Notes: generated by a model not told the origin, from the letters alone. Positions 10,884 to 23,448 are shown, numbered from the stretch's first letter. The stretch: 64,000 nt of DNA from Solanum dulcamara (GCF_947179165.1 NC_077241.1:31243246-31307245); one strand, 5' to 3'. Translations and numbers: made by a program.

Positions 10884-12611
10884 AGACTTCCAGAATTCAG
10901 AACCAAGTGATGAAGGAACATTAGGAGACTAAGTCATTATGGAGGTAAGGTCACAAGCTATGTTACTACCTAGCTAAAGCTCAGACTATTAGACTCAAGT
11001 CTGCTATATTAGTATTCAAGGAGCTAATCATCCGAAACAACATTGAAGAAGTTTTAAGGACCAACGACACCAAAATAGTGCAAGTCTAAGGCCATCACAA
11101 GTCTAAGCCTAGACTAAGTCCATAGGTAAAGCGTACAACACTAGGCGTGGATGATTGATAATAGCAAGAATTATGCTCAAATGGTCAAATAATTTCCCAA
11201 AATATAGCCTCAGACATGGATTCTAGGAATTTAGCATGCTCGACACCCGAACCCCTCCAACTCATAAAATTCAATATACAATTTCCTAAACATGCTCAGT
11301 CTCATGAGGGAACAATTGTAGCCTACCTGTAGGCCAACCGCGTGTGCTCTAACTCATGAAATTAAATCTTTTCCCTTTCGACTAGCCTCCAAATGCTTCC
11401 ACAATAGAATCACAATATTAATATGGTCGTTATGACACTAAAATTATTAAATTCGAAAATGAACCAATTTCAAAGTCAAAAATCAATATTTGTGGGATCC
11501 TCTTTGTAACTCACGGAATCGACTTTAAGAATAGGATCCAACTACTACCCCCACCTTATGTTCAACAAGGGAACACAATTTACACACCAAAATGGACCCA
11601 AACCTAACATGCATAAATGATCAACTACAAAGATTATGAACTTAGAAACGCAAGGGAAAAATAAATTTTTCCTTAAAGGAAGCCTCAACTCCTAATTCTA
11701 AACACACCACTGGGTTCCCCTAAAATATATAAACAATTTAGCATTTTGAATCACCCAAATCACCCAAGAATTGAAGGAGAAAACAAAGTTTGAAATTGGA
11801 GAGAAATTTGGAAATTTGGTCTTTAGAATGACCCTCTGATGTTGCTTTAGCGACCCCCCGGTGATCGCTTAAGAGACTCCCACTAAAAGGTGGGCATCCC
11901 TTTAGCGATAGGGCCATCTCTTAACCGACACCCGTACAAGAGGGTTGTTCACTTTTCCAATCTCCTAGCTGCTTTTGAGGCACTAGCTTTAGAGACCATG
12001 GGTCACTTTGGCAACGACACTAGACCCAGTTGGTGCAAAAATAAGCTTAGCATAACAAATCCTTCGACGGGATGCTCAGATTTTTTTCGAAACCCCATGC
12101 GCATAAACGATATATGCTAACTAACCAAATTCAACATTTTGAACTCAATGGAACATTCAAAATTCCCATATGAGGTTATTTAAATAAAAAGTGGATCCCA
12201 CACCCAAGTTTTATTTTGAGCTAATTTCCACAACGGGCCTCGAGATTTGACCGAAAGCCTCAAGAAGCAAATAAAGGGTTGTCCTAGACAAAAAATCAAT
12301 ATTCTGGAGCTAACCGCACTATTCGAATTTTTATCCTTGTGTGTTTTCCAAGAATGTTGACAAAAGTCAACTATAAGCCAAATTTTAAGGCAAAAGCATC
12401 AAATGGTCCTAAACTCGTGCCTATTGCCTAGGTACTCGTACTGATAATACTACTAGACTAATTTGGCCATTCCAGAGCTAATGGAACCATTAAAATTCCA
12501 TTCTGAGGTCATTTTCTTGAAATTATGACCAAAAGAAACTTTTCAGATTATAAAAGCTTCAAAGTAGGGAAACAGGCCTAAAACCCAAACGAACGACCAG
12601 GGGTCACTACA

Positions 12612-13450
12612 GGAATTCTCTTAATAACATGATGAATGATTTAATTCAAAAATTACCCATGGTTCATTATAATGGCCTAGATAGTGGATCTACATATAGC
12701 ACAGTTTAGTTGAGATGAGTTGAGTACCATGATGGAGTATGCCCTGGAAAGGTAGCCTTCTCCTTCTTGATGAAGGTTCCATTGGATTCCATAAAATAGC
12801 TTGCATGGTCTTAAATTTTGGTTAAAGGACTTATCCCACACAATTTAAATGTAAAGTTATAAGTTCATGATGAAGTTTATGATATACATTGATCCTTAGT
12901 TCCTTATATTTTCATGTGTTTTAAGCCTTACTTATGTTCATTATGATTGGTCATGCATCTTATAATATGTTGTTTACATTCCTTTAATATTTGTATACCT
13001 CACATACTTAGTACATTCAAATATACTAACACATATTTTTCCTACATTATCTAATAATGTAGGGGCAGATGATGCTCACGATCATCCTATTCGTGGATAG
13101 AGTTGATTAGATATCAAAAGTTTGTGAGTCATCATCTTATCGAGGAAAATTATTTTATTTCTTGTTTCTATTATTTGACTTCTTCTTATTATTCGGGTGA
13201 TCTAGGATCTTGTCCTAAGTTCCAATCAAGGATTAAACTAGATGCATGTTTAAATGATGTTATGATATAGTCCCTTCGAATATTAGTTGATTGATTATGT
13301 ACCTTAGTCCCATCCCTTTTAATTTGATTACTTCCGCTTATTATGTCGTGTTTCTTAGCCTTACGAATGCAATGTATGCTAAGATGACTTGGTTGGGCTC
13401 TCTCACATCCCTATAGCCATGACGCGGCTTGACCTTAGTTTGGGTTGTGA
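12612..13450 (+). repeat. Right half of an A-type LTR
   Basis: Begins abruptly at the B LTR edge (GGAATTCTCTTAAT) and ends GTTGTGACA. It carries the A-type blocks GGCCTAGATAGTGGATC, GGTAGCCTTCTCCTTC, the hairpin AGTACATTCAAATATACT (13010-13027) and ACATTATCTAATAATGTAG. No PBS follows, so it is the far end of an element or a solo LTR. Its left half is not found in the window. A second copy of this segment is at 19440-20279. Confidence 0.72.
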
Positions 13451-13690
13451 CACCCTTGTATATTGAGTAGTAATCCATTGTGTACTTTTCGTATGTGTAA
13501 TATACTCTGACTTATTAGTCCATATGTTATATACCCTCACTGTGCTTGTTTCTTTAAGATTGATTATATTGCGGTAAAGTCCTCTATTTTCTAATGAATT
13601 TAGGATCTTGTTAGGAAAATTTGACACATATATTCATGTTAGCACACAGGTATATGCAGATGGATGGCTAAGAATAGTTCCCTATCAAGA
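13451..13690. other. Spacer between LTRs, present twice in the window
   Basis: 240 bases with no coding frame or known signal. The same sequence recurs at 20280-20516, in each case directly before an A LTR start. The last five bases, CAAGA, are the probable target site of A2. Confidence 0.6.
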
Positions 13691-15568
13691 TGTAACATCC
13701 CTAAAAAAAAGGCCACAAAATACCTTAAGAATGCCTTGGAAATAGGCTGCTCATGTAACACATTATCCTTAATCTTTTTAGAAAATCTGAATTCGTAATA
13801 TTGATCAAGGAGTCAAAACCTGCAGGAAAATGGTCTCGGTAGATTTTTAGGACCCGTAAATCGGAAGAAAGATTTTTGAAGAATCCACAAAATAGTGTGG
13901 TCCGCGATAGGACTGAGTCGCGGACCTGGGGACAGGTTTCCAGCCGATTTGGTCGTGATAGGTCCGCATCATGGACCTGGGAAGCAGTTCTGGCCAAATT
14001 GACTTTTTTTAAGGGGTGTTTTAGACTTTTTCCAAATTATTAGTTAATGAACCTAGACGTTTTTAGGACCCAATCAAACTCTATAAATTAACCTAAACCT
14101 CTAATTCTATTTATTCTTCTATAATTCATCTATCAAATATTTCTCTTTCTACAAAAAGGCTCTCAAAGGTTTCCATTGAAGACTTCAAGCAAATTCACTC
14201 AATATCTCCATCAAAATTCTCAAGCTATTCCAAATTAATTGGTGTTCTCACTCAAGGTATGTGAGTATTGTTTGATGGATCTTTTCATCCATGAAGCCCA
14301 ATCAATTTCTCAAGGTTTTCTATCAAATTAAAATATGATATTTTATGAGTTTTGTGATCTCTATTTCCAATGCATGAATTTTGATTTAAAGTATGATCAT
14401 GATCTATTTTGATATAAATTGATGGTTATTGAATTAAATTGAAGAATTTTTCCATAAATTCTCCTATTTTAATTTCTAGGGTTCATGATGTAAATTATGA
14501 GTATTTTGATTTATCTCCTATTTTAATTTCTAGGGTTCATGATGTAAATTATGAGTATTTTGATTTATACTTCTAAAGGATATTATCTATATGAATTATG
14601 TATGGGTTGATATAAAGTTTATAATCATGCATATATTCAAGTTAATTTTATAATTTTTATGTAAATTGATCATGCATTCATGTCATACCCTAATTTCAAG
14701 TACAAGCTATGGTTATGAATTTTTAAAGTATGAATTATGACTATGTATTTCCATTATAATAATGAATTATAAGTATGTGTCAAATTATGGTTTTTCATGC
14801 AAGTTATGAAGTAAGGCAACCTAAGGCCTAACAATATGAATTATGCAAATATGATTGTAATGATAAAAGGGAAAATTCTCACATTACAAGTATATTATAA
14901 AAATGTGCTACTCTATGATTTTAAACCTATGATCATGACTATGATATATGAAATTGTTATCTTATGTTATGTAAATATTTCGTGGGATTTAACTTAGTAC
15001 CGAATGTGGACTTGAGGTGGGGGCTCGAAGCAAGGGGTCCTTATATAAAGTCTTATCATGTGTTTTACTTGACCTTTGCATTCCATGATTTAAGTTGCAT
15101 GTCACGCCTTCATACTTAGTACATTCCAATGTACTAATGTATACTTTTTGCCTACATTGTCTCATAATGTAGGGGTTTAGGTTGAAGATCCTAATCATCC
15201 ATGTAACTAGAAGGCATTCCTATCCAAAGGTGTTGTGGAGAGTCCTCATTGACCAGGGACTAGTATCAAGTTGGTTACTGTTTCCTTTTCGAAAGACTTT
15301 TGTTTGCGTTGTATATTGAGGGTGAGCTAAGGACATATCTTAGACCCCTCCCATACTCATGTTTAGAGGTATCTCATTGGACATATGTTTGAGTCTATGT
15401 TGTCATAAGACATTTTAAGATTTATATTCATGATTTAAACTCTCTTATGATGTTTCCTCTTTTATATTTCACCTTATGTATGCTTATGATATATACAAGA
15501 GGCTTGGTTAGAGCCCTTTGGGGTTTCGATCACAGTATTACGACTAGGCCCTAGGTCGGATCGTGACA
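13691..15568 (+). repeat. A2 5' LTR (1878 bp)
   Basis: TGTAACATCC ... GTGACA. It contains CG-rich inverted words around GGTCCGCGAT and GCGGACC (13900-13985), TATA box TATAAAT (14082-14088), a donor-like CAAGGTATGT (14253-14262), a direct duplication of about 55 bases (14461-14570), and hairpin AGTACATT-CC-AATGTACT (15118-15135). Compared with the copy ending at 22578 it lacks about 280 bases after TATAAAGTCT near 15050. Confidence 0.85.
14082..14088 (+). promoter_or_regulatory. TATA box of A2 5' LTR
   Basis: TATAAAT, at the same place as 19124-19130 and 20910-20916 in the other A LTR copies; downstream lies the presumed R region. Confidence 0.6.
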
Positions 15569-15571
15569 AAC

Positions 15572-15583
15572 TTGGTATCAAAG
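15572..15583 (+). other. A2 primer binding site
   Basis: TTGGTATCAAAG, three bases after the LTR. It is close to the initiator-Met PBS TGGTATCAGAGC, with G to A decay. Confidence 0.8.
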
Positions 15584-15788
15584 TATAAGGTTTTCCAAGT
15601 GTTCTAGGGTGTCCAACATGCCGCATCAAGTAGAGTCTTATTCATGGGTGTGAAGCGCGCCACTCTTATAAGTAGGAGGCTATGATGAATTTTAGAAATT
15701 CTCAGTTCTTTCATTATCCATGTCATGCAATAAAGTGGTACTCTAAGACCTTCCATTCTTACAATTATTCCTTGCGGTTTTTCAGAAC

Positions 15789-16925
15789 ATGCCTTTGAGA
15801 AGACAAATCCCTCAAGCTAATGGTCCTCTTCCCAATAAAGTAACTAATGAGGAGTTTTAGACTGCTATCACTATGCTAGCTCATATAGTGGCCAACCAAG
15901 GAGTAATGGCTCCTCCAAATGTGATCACATTGGCTTCAAGAGTTAGAGACTTCACAAGGATGAACCCTCCCGAGTTCCATGGTTTGAAAGGCGATGAGGA
16001 TCCCCTAGACTTTGTTTATGAGGTATATAAAATCATGGATATTATGGGGTTGTCTATTGAGGATAAGGAGGATATGGCGGCTTACCAACTTAGGGGTGTT
16101 GCTCGAGTGTGGTTTGACCAATGGAAGACTGTAAGGGTTGAAAAAGGCCCTATAGGTTGGGAGGATTTCAAAGTTTCATTGCTTGATTGTTTCTTTCCCT
16201 TAAAGTTGAGGGAGGTGAATGTGATGGAATTTATCAACTTGAATCAAGGGAGTATGAATGTGAGGGAGTATGCCCTCAAATTCATGAAGTTGTCCAAGTA
16301 TGTTCCGACTTTGGTGTCCGACCCTCCTGCCCGAATGAGTAAGTTTATTTTACGGGTGTCCAACTTAGTTGCTAGAGAATGCCGAACTGCTATGATTGTG
16401 AAACAAATGGACATATCTCGGCTCATGACCTATGCTAAACAACTAGAAGGAGAAAAGATGGAAGAGAGAAGGATGAGGGATTCCAAGAGGGCTCGGTTTG
16501 AAGACAAATCTTCTAATGCTAAGACCGGTGAGGATAATGGCCATTTTCAACAAGGACAAAGATTTTAATGTCAAGGTTCCCCTCAAGCTTAAGGCCAAAG
16601 GTTTGATAAATATAGGGTTACATACCCTAAGGGCCAAGGTGGAGATGTGAATGCTAGTAGTACTACTCGCCATACCTGTACTAAGTGTAAAGGGAATCAT
16701 GGGGGTAGGTGTTTGATGGTAATGGGTTCTTGTTTTAGATGTGGTAAAATGGGGCACAAGGTCTTTAAATACCCTAACAAGGGGAGAGAAAGACTTCCTC
16801 AAAGGCAAGCTACTCAAGGTGGACAAGCTCAACAAGGTGGCGGCCCACGCCATAATAGGTTCTATGAACTTCAAGCTAGGCAAGAGGTTGAGGAGTCTCC
16901 CGATGTGGTTACGGGTAAGTTGTAG
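15789..16925 (+). pseudogene. gag: A2 gag
   Basis: ATG at 15789 (MPLRRQIPQANG), an in-frame TAG near 15858, then a long open part to 16568: RMNPPEFHGLKGDEDPLDFV, the WFDQWKT segment, SMNVREYALKFMKLSKYVPT and EFINLNQGS are gag capsid landmarks shared with A1 and A3. Stops at 16566 and near 16590 are followed, still in recognisable frame, by a knuckle CFRCGKMGHKVFKY in which the last Cys is now Tyr. The segment RHNRFYELQARQEVEESPDV and a TAG at 16923 end gag. Inactive. Confidence 0.87.
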
Positions 16926-17100
16926 GTGTTTGACCTTGATGTTTATATTTTAATTGATCCGGGTGCTAAATTATCTTTTACTACTCCTTAACTTTCTATA
17001 AGATTTGATGTATGTCCCAAAATCTTTCTAAATCCCTTTATGATAAATACCCTTATGTGAATCAGTATTTAGATGTAGGTTTGATTGATGCTAATGAGGG
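16926..17100 (+). pseudogene. A2 protease N-terminal stub
   Basis: VFDLDVYILIDPGAKLSFTTP, with Asp-Pro-Gly at the active-site position (16956-16967), then a stop and rapid loss of frame. The rest of the protease and all of RT/RNase H are absent. Confidence 0.7.
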
Positions 17101-17560
17101 TGGTTTTCTTGTTTAAGATGGTTAGGAATTATGATGGGAAGTGATTGGGAAATTGATGGTTGATCAGAAGATAGAGGTTCTCTCACAAGGGGGAGAGGAG
17201 TATTCCATTACCAAGATTGGGTGTGTGTCCCAATATTGACAGACTAAGAGAAATGATATTGAGTAAGGTTCATAGCTCTCGATGGATGAGTTAGGGAAGA
17301 TTAGGGGAAGAGTGGGTGTTCTGTATTGTGATAATTGTAGTATGCTCGGTCCATTTAGGATGATAGATATGGAGGAAGAGCTAGATGAGACCTTGTTGTG
17401 TACAATAGATAGGTAAGAATATATTGGTGAGACCTTTGGTAGGAATGAATGTCAGTGAGGATATAGAGATGCTAGGGTAGACAAAAAAATCATTAAGTGA
17501 TGTTGACTTCAAGGGAGCCATAAAGAGGTTAGAATGGTAGTCTTGAATATGTGGTTTTAG
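17101..17560 (+). pseudogene. A2 integrase zinc-binding region, decayed
   Basis: No frame is open, but shifting frames give QGGEEYSITKIG and then pieces like VCPNI, DRLREMILSK and VHSSRW (about 17160-17290), which match the region before and at the HHCC domain of gypsy integrases (VPD..LR..IL.EAH.S). This places the internal deletion between protease and integrase. From 17340 to 17560 only scattered similarity remains. Confidence 0.5.
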
Positions 17561-17783
17561 CTATGTAAATGATTGTTGTAGTCTATTGATGACTTCTTGT
17601 TAAGTGTTTCAAATAAGTGTATTAAAATGATTATAGAACTAGGATTGAATTTAGTGTTGATGGCATATGGGTGAATGTATGATATATTGTGTGTTTCTTT
17701 ATTCATTCTTGAGATTTTTGGAATATAGGTAGTAAGGAGTAGTAATCTAGAGATAAGCATTTGCCATTGATTGAGATAAACAT
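17561..17783. other. Unassigned stretch inside A2, with a 23-bp direct repeat
   Basis: No recognisable coding. At 17752-17797 the 23-bp unit GATAARCATTTGCCATTGAT(TGA) occurs twice in tandem. Confidence 0.4.
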
Positions 17784-18467
17784 TTGCCATTGATTGAGTT
17801 TACTTGTAATGATAGTTATCACTCTAGGATCCAAATGGCTCCCTTTGAAGCCTTATACAAGAGAAGATATAGGTCCCTGGTGGGGTGGTTTGAAGTTGGT
17901 GAGATGGCGTTGATTGGTCCAGATTTGGTAATTGATGCAATGGAGAAAGTAAGGCTCATAAGATAAGGATTGAAAATGGCTCAAAGTCGTCAAAAGTCCT
18001 ATTCGGACACTAGGAGGAGAGAGATTGAATTTGACGTGGATGACATGGTGTATTTGAAAATTTCAGCTATAAAAGGGGTAATGCGATTTGGTAAGAAAGG
18101 GAAATTGAGCCCTAGATATATAGGACCGTATAGGATATTGAAGTGCATTGTCAAGGTAGCATATGAGTTAGTCTTGCCACTTAAGTTGGGTATGGTTCAT
18201 ACGGTATTTCATGTCTCGATGTTGAGAAAGTTTGTGGGTGATCCAAATTCTATTATTCCAATAGAGAACATGAGTATTGAAGAGAATTTAATTTATGAGG
18301 AGGTCTCGATTGATATTTTAGACCGCCAAGTAAAGAGGCTGAGAAATAAAGACGTTGCATCTGTCAAAGTATTATGGAGAAATCAACAAGTAGGGAGTGC
18401 TACGTGGGAAGCAGAATCGGACATGATGAAGCGATATCCTTATCTCTTTCCTTTCACACAAGCCTAA
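17784..18467 (+). pseudogene. A2 integrase C-terminus with chromodomain-like tail
   Basis: 17784-17966 gives the end of the catalytic core (SYHSRIQMAPFEALYKRRYR, then VGWFEVGEMALIGPDLV). After one stop, 17970-18467 gives KSYSDTRRREIEFDVDDMVY, then GKLSPRYIGPYRIL, VFHVSMLRKFVGDP and finally YEEVSIDILDRQVKRLRNKD followed by VLWRNQQVGSATWEAESDM. The last part is the chromodomain-like extension of chromoviruses, which in this family guides insertion to certain chromatin. It is the best preserved part of A2 pol and supports the Tekay/Del-like assignment. Confidence 0.85.
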
Positions 18468-18685
18468 AGGTACTAAGTTTCTCATGATCAAATCTATTAA
18501 ACTTCTACATTTCAGTTTCATATGACATTCATATGCATACATGATTCATGAAAGTGATTTCTCTCAAGGACAATATTTTATTTTAAGTATGAAGTTTGTA
18601 TGTTCTATGCATTTTCAAAGTGTCCTCATGCCCATGTTGGGTTTCTAAATCCTTGTTTCATGTCTTTTCTATATTAGTTGAATCT

Positions 18686-18719
18686 CATTCAAGGACGAAT
18701 GTTCCCAAGGGGGAGATAT
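18686..18719 (+). other. A2 polypurine tract with upstream hairpin
   Basis: CATTCA-AGGA-CGAATG (18686-18701) can fold with an AGGA loop and one A-C mismatch; 18 nt later the LTR starts. The purine tract is CCCAAGGGGGAGATAT (18704-18719), the primer site for plus-strand synthesis. The same pairing with different bases occurs in C, D and E. Confidence 0.72.
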
Positions 18720-19402
18720 TGTAACATCCCTAAAACAAATGCCACAAAATACCTTAAGAATGCCTTGGAAATAGGCCATTCATGTAACACATTATCATTA
18801 ATCTTTTTGGAAAATTTGAGTTCGGAATATTGATAACGGGGGTCAAAACCTGCGGCAAAATAGTCTCGATGGATTTTTAGGACACGTAGATCGGAAGATT
18901 TTTTTTTGAAGAATCCACAAAATAGTGTGGTCCATGACAAGACCACGTCGTGGACCTGCGTATAGTTTTCCGGCCGAGTTGGTCGTGACAGGTCCGCATC
19001 AGGTCCGCGATGCGGACCTGGGAAGTAGTTCTGGCCTAATTGAGTTTTTTTTAAGGGGCATTTTAGATTTTCCCCAAATTATTAGTTAATGAACCTAGAC
19101 ATTTTTAGGACCTAATTCAAATCTATAAATTAACCTAAACCTCTAATTCTACTCATTCTTCTACAATTCATCTATCAAATATTTCTCTCTATAAAAAGGC
19201 TCTCAAAGGTTTCCAATGAAGACTTCAAGCAAATTCACTCAATATCTACATCAAAATTCTCAAGCTATTCCAAACTGATAGGTGTTCTCATCCATGAAGC
19301 CCAATCAATTTGTGGAGGTTTTCTATCAAATTAAAGTATGGTATTTTATGGGTTTAGTGATCTCTATTCCAATTGCATGAATTTTGATTTAAAGTATGAT
19401 CA
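18720..19402 (+). repeat. A2 3' LTR, first part
   Basis: TGTAACATCCC to GTATGATCA, parallel to the first about 700 bases of the 5' LTR, with TATAAAT at 19124-19130. At 19402/19403 it switches in mid-LTR to sequence found at 12575, instead of continuing with the TCTATTTTGATAT run. Confidence 0.82.
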
Positions 19403-20516
19403 CAGGCATAGAGCCCAAACGAGAGACAGGGGTCACTATAGGAATTCTCTTAATGTCGTGATGAATGCTTTAATTCAAAAATGACCCATGGTCATTATAA
19501 TATCCTAGATAGTGGATCCACATATAACACAGTTGATTTGAGATGAGTTGAGTACCATGCTGGAGCATGCCATGGAAAGGTAGCCTTCCCCTTCTCGATA
19601 AAGGTTCCATTGGATTCCATAAAATAGCCTGCATGATCTTAGATTTTGGTTAAAGGACTTATCCCACACAAGTTAAATGTGAAGTATGAGTTCATGCTGA
19701 AGTTTTATGATATGCATTGATCCTTACTTCCTTATGTTTTTAGTGTTTTAAGCCTTACTCATGTTCATTATGATTGGTCATGCATCTTATCACATATTAT
19801 TTACATTCCTTTAATATTCATGTATACCTCACAAACTTAGTACATTCAAATATACTAACACATATTTTGCTTACATTGTCTCATAATGTAAAGGCGGATG
19901 ACGCTCACAATCATCCTATTCGTGGATAGAGTTGATTAGATATCAAGAGTTGGTGAGTCCTCATATTATCGAGGGTAATGATTTTATTTCTTGTTTCTAT
20001 GATTTGACTTCTTCTTGTTGTTTGGGTGAGGTAGGAGCTTGTCCTAAGTTCCCATCAAGAATTAAACTAAAGGCATGAGACGATCTTATGATATAGTCCC
20101 TTTGGATATTAGTTGATTGATTATGTCCTTTAGTCCCATCCCCTTTAATTTGATTACTTCCGCTTATTATATCATGCTTTTTATCCATACGAATGCAATA
20201 TATACTAAGATGACTTGGTTGGGGTCCCTCGCATCCTAATTGCCATAACATGGCTTGGCCTTAGCTCGGGTCGTGACATCCTTGTATATTGAGTAGTAAT
20301 CCATTGTGTCTCTTTTGTATGTGTAATATACTTTGACTTAATAGTCCATATGTTATATGCCCTCACTGCTCTTGTTTATTTAAGATTGATTATAATGAGG
20401 TAAAGTCCTCTATTTGCTAGTGAATTTAGGATCTTGTTAGGAATATTTGACATACATATTCATTTTAGCACACACCTATATGAAGATATATGGATAAGAA
20501 TAGTTCCTTATCAAGA
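19403..20516 (+). repeat. Duplicated block: B-LTR tip, A-type LTR half and spacer
   Basis: Collinear copy of 12575-13690. It includes about 37 bases of the B LTR outer end (GGGGTCACTATAGG), the A-type LTR half, the hairpin AGTACATTCAAATATACT (19839-19856) and the spacer ending CAAGA. Because it carries the B/A junction, the block was copied after the B LTR arrived. It continues directly into the LTR start at 20517. Confidence 0.8.
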
Positions 20517-22578
20517 TGTAACATTCCTAAAAAAAAGCCCACAAAATACCTTAAGAATGCCTTGGAAATAGGCCGCTCATGTAACACATTATCCTTAATT
20601 TTTTTTTGAAAATCCAAGTTTGTAATATTGATTAGGGGGGGTCAAAACCTAAGGGAAAATAGTTTCGGTGGATTTTTAGGACCCATAGATCGGAAGAAAG
20701 ATTTTTGAAGAATCCACAAAATAGTGTGGTCCGCGAAAGGACCGTGTCGCGGACCTGGGGATAGTTTTCCAGCCTAGTTGGTTGGGACAGGTCCGCATTG
20801 TGAACTTGGGAAGCAGTTCCGGCCGAATTTAGTTTTTTTAATGGGTGTTTTAGACTTTTTCCAAATTATTAGTTAATGAACCTACACATTTTAGGACCTA
20901 ATTCAACTCTATAAATTAACCTAAACCTCTAATTCTATTCATTCTTCTACAATTCATCTATCAAATATTTCTCTCTCTACAAAAAGGCCCTCAAGGGTTT
21001 CCATTGAAGACTTCAAGCAAATTCGCTCAATTTCTCTATCAAAATTCTCACGTTCTTCCAAATTAATTGTTGTTCTCATACACGGTATGTAGGTATCCAT
21101 TCATGAATCCTTTCATCCACGAAGCCCAATCAATTTTTTTGAGGTTTTCTATCAAATTAAAGTATGATATTTTATGAGTTTTGTGATCTCTATTCCAATT
21201 ACATGAATTTTGATTTGAAGTATGATCAGGAGTCTATTTTGATATAAATTGATGGTTATTGAATTAAATTGAAGAGTTTTTCCATAAATTCTCCTATTTT
21301 GATTTTTATGGTTCATAATGTAAATTATGAATATTTTGATTTAATAGGATATTATCTATATGAATTATGTATGAGTTGATATAAAGTTTATGATCATGTA
21401 TATCTTCAAGTTAATTTCATGATTTTCAAGTAAACTGATCATGCATTCATGTCATACCCTAATTTCAAGTACAAGCTATGGTTATGAATTTTCAAAATAT
21501 GAATTATGACTATGTGTCAAATTATGGTTTTTCATGCAAGTTATGAAGTAAGGAAACCTAAGGCCTAAAAATATGAATTATGCAAATATGATTGTAATGA
21601 TAAAAGGGAAAATTCTCACATTACAAGTATATTATGAAAATGAGCTACTTTATGATTTTAAATCTATGATCATGACTATGATATATGAAATTATGATCTT
21701 ATGTTATGTATGTATTCCATGGGATTTGACTTAGCACCCAATGTGGACTTGAGGTGGGGGCTCGAAGCAAGGGGTCCTTATATAAAGTCTCTTGTCTCAT
21801 AACTATGTGCCACCATAGGATTGCCTTTATGGCCTAGCTAGTGGATCCACAAATAACACATATTCATGATTAGGAGTCTACCTTGGCAAAGTCACCTCCT
21901 CCTTCTCGATGTGGGGATCATCGGATTCCATGTTATAGCTCACTTGTCGGTTATGGTTCCTATCCCACATATGTATGATCTTTTAAAGTAAGGTATAATT
22001 TTGAATTTATGCTTTTAAATGGTTTGGTCAATATGATTTTCTCATGACTTTATGCATTCTATCTTATCATGTATTTTACTTGACCTTTGCATTCCATGAT
22101 TTATGTTGCATGTCACGCCTTCATACTTAGTACATTCCAACATACTAGTTCATATTTTTTTCCTACATTATCTCATAATATAGGGGTTGAGGTTGAAGAT
22201 CCTAATCGTCCACGTAACTAGTAGGGTTCCTATCCGAAGGTGTTGTGGTGAGTCCTCATTGAATGGGGACTAGTTTCAAGTTGGTTATTGTTTTCTTTTC
22301 GAAAGATTTTTTTTGCATTGTATGTTGATGGTGAGCTAAGGACATGTCTTAGCCTCCGTCCATACTCATGTTTAGAGGCATCTAGTTGGACATATGTTTG
22401 AGTCTATATTGTTATAAGACATTTTTTAGATTTCTAATAATGATTTAAACAATCTTATGATGTTTCCACTTTTATATTTCACCTTATGTATGCTTATGAT
22501 ATGTACAAGAGGCTTGGTTGGAGCCCTTTGGGGTTTTGATCACTGTTTTATGACTAGGTCCTAGGTCGGATCGTGACA
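20517..22578 (+). repeat. A2 LTR, full-length copy (2062 bp)
   Basis: TGTAACATTCC ... GTGACA. TATAAAT at 20910-20916, donor-like CACGGTATGT (21081-21090), hairpin 22129-22146. It keeps a segment of about 280 bases (21790-22070, with GGCCTAGCTAGTGGATCC) that the 5' LTR has lost. Ends exactly at the probable target duplication CATGA. Confidence 0.82.
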
Positions 22579-22583
22579 CATGA

Positions 22584-23448
22584 TGCGAGGAACAAAAGTT
22601 AGAGTATCGTATGTACAATCATATGCATTAAAGTCTTTATGAAATTTGGAAAGAAAGAAAGTTGAGCCATTGTTATATTGGGCCTTAACATATAGATAAT
22701 TTATCAATAGGTCTAAGGTAGAGCTACTTGTAGAGTTATATTTCATACACCCAGTATTCCACATGTATATGTAGTGTTAACATTCAGCGGACCCATGTCT
22801 TATTAAAACCACAGAAGGTATTGAAGTCATAGAGTGCTTGTCATTTGAGTAAGTTTTAATGTTTATCCTTGACCAATTGATTACAAACCTCAAAGCTATA
22901 GAATGTAGTTTCTGTTAGAGTGTTCTGTAGAAGTCAAAGAGCTTAAAATGGCAGACTTGAGAATTGAAGAACTCTACAATGTTCAAGAATCCATAGTGTT
23001 CCAAGAACTAAATGAGATTCCAACATCACTTGTCTTTCTTACCTGATTATAAGGTTTACCTGCATCTATTCACTTGTTCACAGGATCACCTAATTACTTG
23101 CTAATGTCAGTTCATTTGATATTTTATTCGCACGTCATATGTTAAGATATGTAACTTATAATTGGGATTCCCCTATTCCAAAAGTTCCACATCAAGCTAG
23201 TGTATATAAAAAAAGAGAAAGGCAAGCCATGCTATACATAATTGTTTCACTAGTATATGCAGCCAAGAGGAACCTTACTTTTCATTTTATTATTTAATAT
23301 GCTTCAACCATTAAAATGTCATGTGAGGCTTGTAAATTTCTATTAGCATAGTCAGCTGGCATGTTTTGAATAGTCTTGTTTACAAAAGGAAATCCGACAA
23401 CTTTTTTTGAGAAATGTTATAGTCAACATTATTTTGAGGTACACCTCT
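22584..23448 (+). pseudogene. Element C: integrase C-terminus, heavily decayed
   Basis: Frames shift repeatedly, but FIHPVFHMYM (about 22735-22765), ADPCLI and then EGIEVIECLSFE recall the gypsy integrase tail (VHPVFHVSML..DP..EGIEV.E.LSYE). From about 22900 to 23448 I see only AT-rich sequence leading to the PPT. The rest of element C is not in the window; A2 was inserted in it. Confidence 0.5.

Larger units (their letters stand above)
7209..12611 (-). repeat. B-family LTR, split by a solo LTR
   Basis: Reverse-complement match to the B LTR at 55928-58841. Shared landmarks are the outer end (TGTAGTGACCCC, ending at 12611), the GCTTTAGCGACC / GCGATCG-type U3 boxes at 11820-11920, the tandem 55-bp block at 8079-8345, the TACTGGGTACCTAT segment near 7670 and the CCTGAGAAATCG end near 7230. 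Removing the inserted 8453-10878 leaves about 2.97 kb, equal to the other copy. No flanking duplication is found (GGAAT on the right, ATAGC on the left) and no PBS at 7208, so the left junction is not an original insertion edge. Confidence 0.85.
13691..22578 (+). mobile_element. Element A2: chromovirus-like gypsy retrotransposon, deleted, with rearranged 3' LTR
   Basis: 5' LTR 13691-15568, PBS, gag, a protease stub, remnants of the integrase zinc-binding region, integrase C-terminus with chromodomain-like tail, PPT, then a 3' LTR that starts at 18720 and ends at 22578. RT and RNase H are missing between protease and integrase. The flanks CAAGA (13686-13690) and CATGA (22579-22583) differ at one base, consistent with a 5-bp target duplication. 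The 3' LTR is much longer than the 5' LTR because a copy of the element's own left flank and LTR start sits inside it from 19403. Confidence 0.82.

Noticed and set aside
13725..13997. Antisense frame of 90 codons in the A2 LTR, similar to one at 18689-18946
   Set aside because: They match only because both lie in copies of the same LTR. The third copy at 20517 does not keep the frame, and there is no start context or domain.
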